Assembly: GCF_001424185.1 (NCBI RefSeq)
Contig: NZ_LMOM01000039.1
Coordinates: 11,716 to 23,683, forward strand
DNA: 11,968 nt
Source: Deinococcus sp. Leaf326
GTDB taxonomy: Bacteria > Deinococcota > Deinococci > Deinococcales > Deinococcaceae
Reading direction: 5' to 3'
The notes below the pieces were generated by a model. It saw only the letters and a list, made by a program, of their open reading frames with translations, was not told the origin of the DNA and searched no databases. Of the stretch, positions 7,500 to 11,968 are shown in pieces (the first letter of the stretch is position 1; each line of letters begins with the position of its first letter). A program made the position numbers and the translations under genes.

Positions 7500-8638
7500 G
7501 CCCCGACCTCCGCCGTACCCAGCCCCGTCCCGTCCAGCGCGAACAGGGCCACCCGGACGCGGCGCGTGGCCGGAGCGCGGGCTTGCAGGGCGGCGGCCAC
7601 CTGACGGGCAATTTCTGCCCAGATCTCTGTCCCCCTGGGGTGCGGGGCCAGCAGTTCTGCGCAGGCGTCCACTGTGTTCGCCCCGGCGAGGGCGGCCACA
7701 CCCTCCGGCTCCAGGCCGATTGCCGCTGCCACCTGCGCCACCGCGTTCATCGCCATGCCGCTGTGTTGGCTGTGGGTGTTCCAGTCGCCGTTGAGGATCT
7801 TCGCCAGCTTGCCGGGGTGCCCGGCGATAAGCAGCAGGGGCAGCGGGTAGTCCGTTTCCACCAGCGCCAATTGCAGCGCGTCCAGTGCCGCACCGACGAA
7901 GTTACTCATCTGCACGATATCCGGCCCCGAGACCCCCAGCGTCTCCCGGGCGTAGTCGCGGCCCAGCTTGCCGGGGGTCAGCACGATGGCGTTCGGGCGG
8001 CCATGCACTGCCACGCGCACGTAGACCTCGACCGAGGCCATGTACGCTTCCAGGCTCATCGGCTCGACGATGCCGGTCGTGCCCAGGATGCTGATGCCCC
8101 CCACGATGCCTAAGCGCGGGTTGAAGGTCCGCCGGGCGATGGCCTCGCCGTTCACGCAGCCCACTGTGACGGCGTAGGAGATGTGCCCGGCCACCTCCTC
8201 CGCTGCCTGCCGCAGCATGTCGCGTGGGCCGGGATTGATGGCCGCCTCGCCTACCGGCACGCGGATGCCGGGGGCGGTGACGGTGCCGACGCCCTCGCCG
8301 GCGTGGAAGGTCATTTCTGGAGTGGTTTGCCGCACTACCTTCACCCAGAGGGTCGCGCCGTGCGTGGTGTCGGGGTCGTCGCCGCCGTCCTTGACCACCT
8401 CGGCGTAGGCCCCGGCATCGGTCAGGCGGGCACCCTGCACCGGCACACTCAGCACGAACTCACCGCCCGGCAGGGTGATGTCCACTTCGTCTGGGGTCTG
8501 GCTGCGTTCCAGCAGCAGCAGGGCTGCCTTGAGCGCCGCCGTCGCTGCGCTGCCGGTCGTGAAGCCTCGGCGCAGGCCGTTGCCGGCGGGTCGGGAGAGG
8601 TCATAGCGTGCAGGTGTCATCTGGACTGCGAGGCTCAC
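7496..8638 (-). CDS. cbiD: CbiD, cobalt-precorrin-5B C1-methyltransferase
   Basis: CbiD methylates C1 of cobalt-precorrin-5B and is specific to the cobalt-early pathway. It is unrelated in fold to the other corrin methylases. Numbered from the GTG at 8638, the 380 residues show [17 protein letters not shown] (22-38), [13 protein letters not shown] (82-94), [16 protein letters not shown] (180-195) and [18 protein letters not shown] (273-290), all in the expected order. Two starts compete. GTG at 8638 has AGGG six bases upstream and gives the same GTGA overlap (8635-8638) seen at the other junctions. ATG at 8620 gives 374 residues but has no ribosome site. I prefer the GTG. The open frame extends further to 9058, but that part is a shadow of the cbiX-cbiC gene. 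Confidence 0.92.
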   Translation of the reverse strand: MSLAVQMTPARYDLSRPAGNGLRRGFTTGSAATAALKAALLLLERSQTPDEVDITLPGGEFVLSVPVQGARLTDAGAYAEVVKDGGDDPDTTHGATLWVKVVRQTTPEMTFHAGEGVGTVTAPGIRVPVGEAAINPGPRDMLRQAAEEVAGHISYAVTVGCVNGEAIARRTFNPRLGIVGGISILGTTGIVEPMSLEAYMASVEVYVRVAVHGRPNAIVLTPGKLGRDYARETLGVSGPDIVQMSNFVGAALDALQLALVETDYPLPLLLIAGHPGKLAKILNGDWNTHSQHSGMAMNAVAQVAAAIGLEPEGVAALAGANTVDACAELLAPHPRGTEIWAEIARQVAAALQARAPATRRVRVALFALDGTGLGTAEVGA

Positions 8639-10245
8639 ACGCTGCCCTGCACAGCGGACGGACCGGCAGCCTGCGCAGCTTCGGCCTGGGCTGCACTGAC
8701 CGCCGCCAGTCGGTTCTGTGCCTCGATCATCAGGGCATTGACCACGCTGCTCGCCCACGGACTGCCGCCGCGCGTGCCCGCGTTGGTGATCCGGGGGACG
8801 CTCAGGCAGCCGCGCAGCGCCGCCTTGCTCTCCTGTGTGCCGACAAATCCCACTGGCAACCCGATGACCAGACCGGGTCGCCAGTGCCGTTCGCGGATCA
8901 GGCGTACGGCCTCGAAGATGGCGGTGGGCGCGTCGCCAATCGCCACGATGCAGTCGTTCCCGAACCTCTCGTAGGCCCGCCGGATGCCGGAGGCCGAGCG
9001 GGTCAGGCCGGTTTCCTGGCTCATCAGGTGGGTTTCGGGGTCGTGGACACCGCACCACACGTTCACGCCGAGGTCTCTGAGGTTCTGGCGCTTGAGGCCG
9101 CTCTGCACCATCGTCACGTCGGTCACGACGGTCAGGCCGCGCAGGATCGCCATGATGCCTGTCTCGGTCGCGCCCGGTGAGAAGTACAGGTCGTCCACGA
9201 TACCGGGGTCGCCCGCCGTATGCACCAGCCGCTGCATGGCGTAGCGGTCGGACGGACTCACCACGTCCCAGTCGCGCAGCCCCTCGATAATCCCGAAGGA
9301 CGCCGCCTCGATGGGGTGCGGCTCGTAGGGCGGCATGACGCGGGGGGCCGCTGGCGCCTCGGCCCGCGCCAACAGCCCGCGCACGCCGCCGTGGTGGCCG
9401 ACCTGCGGCGCACCCACCTGCCCCTCATAACCCACCACGGCCACGCGGTACTTGCACAGTGAGCAGTTCATGTGCCCCTGCCCGAGTGCGCCCTCTTGTG
9501 CCCGTTCCAGAAAGACCTGGGCCACCTTGGGATTCGGTCCCAGCGGCCCGGCGGCCAGGAACTGCGTGCGTGGCCAACGTTCGGCGGCGGCGGCCACGGC
9601 GGCGTTTACGCGGTTCAGGAGGACTCCCCCGAACAGCAGGTAAGGCAGTACCACCACCCGCTCGAAGCCCAGCGCGGCGGCGCGGGCCAGCGCGGTGGTC
9701 AGGTCGGGTTTGGCCGTGCCGGTATAGCCCACCAGACTCGCGCCGTAGCCCAGCCCTTCTTCCAGAAAGCGGGCGAGTTTGTGCACGTCGCCGTTGGCGT
9801 CGGGGTCGGTCGTGCCCCGCCCGGCGACCAGCAGTAGCGTGTGGTCGCGCCGCACCTCACCTGTGGCAGCCGCCTCGGCGGCGATCAGGCGCTCGCGGCA
9901 AACCTCCAACAAGAGGGGATGCAGGTCCAGCGCTGCGCCCGAATGAAAAGTCACGCCGGGGTGTTCCTCACGCAGGACTTTCAGCTCGGCAGGCAGGTCG
10001 TTCTTGGCGTGGGTGGCGGCCAGCAGTACGCCGGGCACCATCACGACCTCGCGTGCGCCCGCCGTTACCGCCGCACGGGCGGCTTCATCCAGCGTGGGTG
10101 TATTGAACTCCAGGAAGCCGTGGGTGACGATCCGGGCTGGGTCCAGTGCCCGGACTTCCGCGACCAGTTGTTCGAATTGCGCCGCGCTCGCCGGATCACG
10201 GCTGCCGTGTGCGGCGAGGAGGACAGCGTAGTCGTTGTCGGTCAC
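8635..10245 (-). CDS. cbiX-cbiC: CbiX-CbiC fusion: sirohydrochlorin cobaltochelatase / cobalt-precorrin-8 methylmutase
   Basis: This 536-residue protein joins the first and last enzymes of the ring pathway. Residues about 5-295 are a long-form CbiX chelatase with two repeated halves. The first half has AAHGSRDP (11-18) and ATHAKNDLP (77-85) with the likely metal-binding His13 and His79; the second half has [14 protein letters not shown] (140-153) and [11 protein letters not shown] (203-213). It ends in an MxCxxC motif (M259, C261, C264) and a double His (286-287), as in CbiX proteins reported to hold a 4Fe-4S cluster. Residues about 305-525 are CbiC/Cob[11 protein letters not shown] (311-320), [10 protein letters not shown] with the catalytic His342 (338-347), [11 protein letters not shown] (440-450), [13 protein letters not shown] (462-474) and [12 protein letters not shown] (485-496). 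The GTG at 10245 has a purine-rich site (GGAGGGGGAGG) and overlaps cbiE as GTGA. Confidence 0.93.
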   Translation of the reverse strand: MTDNDYAVLLAAHGSRDPASAAQFEQLVAEVRALDPARIVTHGFLEFNTPTLDEAARAAVTAGAREVVMVPGVLLAATHAKNDLPAELKVLREEHPGVTFHSGAALDLHPLLLEVCRERLIAAEAAATGEVRRDHTLLLVAGRGTTDPDANGDVHKLARFLEEGLGYGASLVGYTGTAKPDLTTALARAAALGFERVVVLPYLLFGGVLLNRVNAAVAAAAERWPRTQFLAAGPLGPNPKVAQVFLERAQEGALGQGHMNCSLCKYRVAVVGYEGQVGAPQVGHHGGVRGLLARAEAPAAPRVMPPYEPHPIEAASFGIIEGLRDWDVVSPSDRYAMQRLVHTAGDPGIVDDLYFSPGATETGIMAILRGLTVVTDVTMVQSGLKRQNLRDLGVNVWCGVHDPETHLMSQETGLTRSASGIRRAYERFGNDCIVAIGDAPTAIFEAVRLIRERHWRPGLVIGLPVGFVGTQESKAALRGCLSVPRITNAGTRGGSPWASSVVNALMIEAQNRLAAVSAAQAEAAQAAGPSAVQGSV

Positions 10246-10928
10246 GCCTCCCCCTCCAGTCCGGTGGGCATGGGGGCCAGGGCGCGCAGGAGCAGGATGG
10301 TCATGTCCGAAAACTCGTTCTCGGCCAGTTCGGCCAGGTTGCCGGTCCACTCGGCCTCGGTGCGTGACAGGTTCTCCCACACCTCGGTACGGTGTTCCGG
10401 TGGCAGGCCGCTGCCGAGCAGGTATGCAGCAACATCCTTCGGCATGAAGTCCCAGGGGCGCGGAATGACAATCGCGTTGCGGCCTGCCGCCAGTACGTCC
10501 TTCAGGTGGGTTTTGAACGGTGTCAGGTCGCCCCGGCGGTGGAAGGTCAGGAAGGTCGTCTCGTCGAAGCAGACCCGCCCCTTGCTGGCGAGCATCTGGG
10601 CACTCGATATGCCGGGCACGGTCTCGACCTGATGCCCGCAGGCGGTCTCCACCCGTTCCAGAAACTGAAAGCCGCTGAAATGGATGTCACCCATGAAGAC
10701 CACTACGCAGCGTTGTCCGGCATGGTGAAGTGTAGCGACCTCAGCCAGCTTGGCCACTTGATCGCGGTAGCCCATCGTGATGACCTGGGTGGTATCGGGG
10801 ATCAGGGGCTGGACCACGTTGACGACAGCGTCGAATCCGGCGACTACATCTGCTCCCGTGATGAGGTCGCTCCCCTTGCGGGTCAGGAAATCCAGGTGTC
10901 CGGGCCCAGCGCCTATGCAGATGATCAT
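10242..10928 (-). CDS. cbiE: CbiE, cobalt-precorrin-7 C5-methyltransferase
   Basis: The first gene of the operon encodes a 228-residue tetrapyrrole methylase that methylates C5. It begins [16 protein letters not shown] (1-16), followed by ADVVAGFD (26-33), a FMGDIHFSG loop (78-86) where 'SGDP.F.G' is commoner, [14 protein letters not shown] (104-117), the CbiE-typical TFLTFHRRG (125-133) and [18 protein letters not shown] (184-201). It has no C-terminal CbiT domain, unlike the CobL fusion, so the partner C15 methylase/decarboxylase must be encoded elsewhere. The ATG at 10928 is chosen because the glycine-rich loop follows immediately; the frame is open to 11033, but that extension is not protein-like. 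No clear ribosome site precedes it, only GGTCACGC, which fits weak or riboswitch-controlled initiation. Confidence 0.87.
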   Translation of the reverse strand: MIICIGAGPGHLDFLTRKGSDLITGADVVAGFDAVVNVVQPLIPDTTQVITMGYRDQVAKLAEVATLHHAGQRCVVVFMGDIHFSGFQFLERVETACGHQVETVPGISSAQMLASKGRVCFDETTFLTFHRRGDLTPFKTHLKDVLAAGRNAIVIPRPWDFMPKDVAAYLLGSGLPPEHRTEVWENLSRTEAEWTGNLAELAENEFSDMTILLLRALAPMPTGLEGEA

Positions 10929-10992
10929 GCGTGACCGTGTGGAGAGGGAACGATGTGAAGAGCTGTTTGGGGTAGGGAAGAAGACATATGAA

Positions 10993-11069
10993 GCTCCGGC
11001 GTGCGGGGAAACAGCAGCCGGAAACGGGAGCACATCTGAAAAGAGCCCGTTCCAGCTGTGGGCCGGAGC
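10993..11069 (-). promoter_or_regulatory. Nested hairpin in the cbiE leader, candidate expression platform
   Basis: In the leader RNA, GCTCCGGC (11069-11062) can pair with GCCGGAGC (11000-10993), enclosing a second stem. In that inner stem, CAGCTGGAACGGG (11058-11046) pairs with the segment CCCGTTTCCGGCTG (11028-11015), with one bulged T and one G-T pair. There is no T-run, so this is not an ordinary terminator, and it lies about 65 bases before the cbiE start, so it does not directly hide the start. It could be the platform read by the riboswitch, or an RNA-stabilising structure. Confidence 0.4.
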
Positions 11070-11157
11070 AGACGTGTCTCTGTGCTATAGGGCACGTGGA
11101 TAGACGAAAGGCTCGTTGTTGGCCCTCTGACAGCGAGAGGTTCCTGGCCGTATGAAT

Positions 11158-11296
11158 GGCCTGGTTTCCCTGAGAGGCATTCGGGCTGACAGAGTGGACT
11201 CTGATTACCGTTGCGCGACAGCGCCGGACTGGGTGCGTTTGAGCGCAGCTTCACCGGACTTCCCCTAACTCAGGTCCGCGTAGGCTAACAGGTTTC
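11158..11296 (-). ncRNA. Cobalamin (adenosylcobalamin) riboswitch
   Basis: Reading the minus strand, the conserved core elements appear in order: GGGGAAGTCCGGTGAAG (11265-11249), corresponding to 'GGGAA...GGTGAAA'; AGTCCGGC then GCTGTCGCGCAACGGT (about 11223-11208), corresponding to 'TCCGGCGCTG.CCCGCAACGGT'; and AGCCCGAATGCCTC (11187-11174), a B12-box variant. A closing helix is possible between CCTGTT (11292-11287) and AACCAGG (11166-11160), which sets the approximate ends. The position, about 230 bases upstream of cbiE, fits the known use of this element to repress cobalamin synthesis when the cofactor is plentiful. The ends are estimates. Confidence 0.85.
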
Positions 11297-11312
11297 TGCT
11301 GTAGGTGGGTTA

Positions 11313-11339
11313 TTTATATTTATACGAGACTTGTGTCGA
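11313..11339 (-). promoter_or_regulatory. Candidate promoter of the cobalamin operon
   Basis: On the minus strand TCGACA (11339-11334) and TATAAA (11318-11313) resemble -35 and -10 boxes with a 15-base spacer, shorter than ideal. A second TATAAA overlaps the spacer at 11324-11319. Transcription would begin near 11306, a few bases before the riboswitch. The position is what makes the call plausible. Confidence 0.35.
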
Positions 11340-11378
11340 GCCGTACTTTGATCTACTACTGAATTAGCGGTCAGATAA

Positions 11379-11435
11379 TGAGGCCTAATCAAAGTGATTT
11401 ATGCACATTGATAGACATACAGAAATCACGCCTCA
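11379..11435. repeat. Two-part inverted repeat
   Basis: TGAGGC (11379-11384) pairs with GCCTCA (11430-11435), and GTGATTT (11394-11400) pairs with AAATCAC (11423-11429). Together they form a 13-bp stem whose 5' arm is interrupted by nine bases, CTAATCAAA. Those nine bases belong to a competing pair, ACTTTGAT (11345-11352) with ATCAAAGT (11388-11395). Function is unknown. Confidence 0.45.
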
Positions 11436-11436
11436 G

Positions 11437-11525
11437 GCACAGGCAAAGGCGAGTTGGTATTCGGTGCATCAGCGCCAGTAGGAGTGCTCCGTCATGGTAG
11501 CTGTGACAGCGGCTTTTGCCTGTGC
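11437..11525. repeat. 14-bp inverted repeat enclosing smaller palindromes
   Basis: GCACAGGCAAAGGC (11437-11450) pairs with GCTTTTGCCTGTGC (11512-11525) with a single G-T pair. Inside lie the short palindromes GGAGTGCTCC (11481-11490) and GCTGTGACAGC (11500-11510). The whole forms a branched fold of 89 bases directly beside the repeat at 11379-11435. It may be a small non-coding repeat or a structured RNA; no family was recognised. Confidence 0.5.
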
Positions 11526-11679
11526 TGTTTCGGCTATTCTTGATCATGGTGGATGCTTAGACGGAGTTCAGGGCGAGCTCCGAATTATTTAGCAGCAGTT
11601 GATGACTCAATGCTCAGCCTGATTGAACTTGCTGAGATAGGGACTAGGTATGTAGCCTTAGCACAGGAAGCACAGGATC

Positions 11680-11722
11680 GTATTTCGTATATTTGTATGT
11701 ATAATAATTATGCACGAAATAC
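11680..11722. repeat. AT-rich 9-bp inverted repeat
   Basis: GTATTTCGT (11680-11688) is exactly inverted at 11714-11722 (ACGAAATAC), around a very AT-rich 25-base centre containing ATAATTAT. This could be an operator or just a hairpin; no adjacent gene start makes either obvious. Confidence 0.35.
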
Positions 11723-11830
11723 AAGTTAGACATCCAAGCACCACTGCCCCAAGAAGAGCGCTGCACCAGCGTTCTAATCTGTACATTCGTGGGAAGCAAC
11801 TGCCAATTCAGTAACAAGACATCAGAAGCA

Positions 11831-11872
11831 GGGGAAGGGCATAGGCACTGTTTCATGCCTATGCCCTTCCTC
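11831..11872 (-). terminator. 15-bp hairpin after the right-edge gene
   Basis: GGAAGGGCATAGGCA (11833-11847) pairs perfectly with TGCCTATGCCCTTCC (11856-11870) around an 8-base loop; one further G-T and one G-C pair extend it to 11831-11872. It begins right at the stop codon (11873-11871) of the minus-strand frame entering from the right, the place expected for a terminator. There is no T-run. Confidence 0.6.
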
Positions 11873-11966
11873 AGAAGTTGCACCTCGCGTAGGACAATGA
11901 ATAGCCGTGCTGGCCGAGAAATTCTGCGTTTTTCGTGAAGAAGTGCAGCAAGCGGTTGAGATACAG
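11871..11966 (-). CDS. C-terminal fragment of an unidentified protein (5' end outside window)
   Basis: The minus-strand frame entering at 11966 is open for 31 codons and stops with TGA at 11873-11871. The last residues read LGQHGYSLSYARCNF. About three quarters of the codons end in G or C, as expected for a real gene in this genome, and a strong hairpin follows the stop at once. I do not recognise the family; the fragment is too short to assign a function. It runs in the same direction as the cobalamin operon but is separated from it by some 530 non-coding bases, a hairpin and a probable promoter, so it is unlikely to belong to it. Confidence 0.45.
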   Translation of the reverse strand: MYLNRLLHFFTKNAEFLGQHGYSLSYARCNF

Positions 11967-11968
11967 CT

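Larger units (their letters stand above)
11340..11870. other. Non-coding stretch rich in inverted repeats
   Basis: About 530 bases between the operon promoter and the stop of the gene entering from the right. No convincing gene is present: the one sizeable open frame (ending at 11644, minus strand) has unlike-neighbour AT-rich codons, no ribosome site, and runs through the hairpin at 11831-11872. The stretch is lower in GC than the genes and holds several separate inverted repeats (listed individually), a tandem 9-base repeat AGCACAGGA at 11660-11668 and 11669-11677, and small palindromes such as GCTGTGACAGC (11500-11510), GGAGTGCTCC (11481-11490) and CGCTGCACCAGCG (11759-11771). Loss of a former gene, repeat insertion or structured RNA are all possible. 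Confidence 0.45.

Noticed and set aside
10929..11033. Upstream extension of cbiE to an ATG at 11033
   Set aside because: The extra 35 residues are unlike the family, which starts directly at the glycine-rich loop; the ATG at 10928 gives normal length.
11398..11420. Possible radiation/desiccation response motif (TTATG...CATAA type) at TTATGCACATTG
   Set aside because: The second half-site is not a CATAA at the right spacing, so it does not form the palindrome.
11660..11677. Tandem AGCACAGGA repeat as a possible CRISPR or iteron array
   Set aside because: Only two 9-base copies with no spacers; too little for either.
11644..11883. 79-codon minus-strand frame at the right end
   Set aside because: It reads through the hairpin at 11831-11872 in a different frame from the better supported gene end, and its AT-rich half encodes an unlikely sequence.

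Overview
The window looks like a high-GC bacterial segment, most likely from Deinococcus or a close relative. The basis is the pairing of a spore-coat-U type chaperone-usher locus with a compact cobalamin operon, GC-rich genes starting with ATG or GTG behind purine-rich ribosome sites, and GC-poorer intergenic DNA. The genus is an inference; no marker gene is present. It has two gene modules and two structured non-coding stretches.

Left module (bases 1-2493, plus strand): surface-fibre biogenesis of the chaperone-usher type. The window opens inside what looks like the C-terminal end of an outer-membrane usher (2-304). An AT-rich gap with a plausible sigma-70 promoter follows, then a secreted spore coat U domain subunit (833-1294) closed by a perfect 19-bp hairpin terminator. 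A second gap (1341-1718) carries a long interrupted inverted repeat, and then comes a periplasmic PapD-like chaperone (1719-2444). A hairpin at 2459-2493 separates this module from the convergent one.

Main module (10928 down to 2572, minus strand): an eight-gene corrin-ring operon in the order cbiE, cbiX-cbiC fusion, cbiD, cbiL, cbiF, cbiG, cbiH-cbiJ fusion, cobW. Every one of the seven junctions can be read as a 4-nt ATGA or GTGA overlap, so the polycistron appears translationally coupled throughout. The set is the cobalt-early ('anaerobic') route: CbiX inserts cobalt into sirohydrochlorin, then CbiL, CbiH, CbiF, CbiG, CbiD, CbiJ, CbiE and CbiC lead to cobyrinate. Only the CbiT activity (C15 methylation and decarboxylation) is not encoded here. 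CobW is a P-loop GTPase probably linked to cobalt supply.

The operon is preceded by a long leader (10929-about 11306) containing a recognisable cobalamin riboswitch (about 11158-11296) and further hairpins that may form the expression platform. A plausible promoter lies just upstream. The remaining right-hand DNA (11340-11870) is non-coding and unusually rich in inverted repeats. The right edge holds the last 31 codons of an unidentified minus-strand gene followed directly by a 15-bp hairpin.
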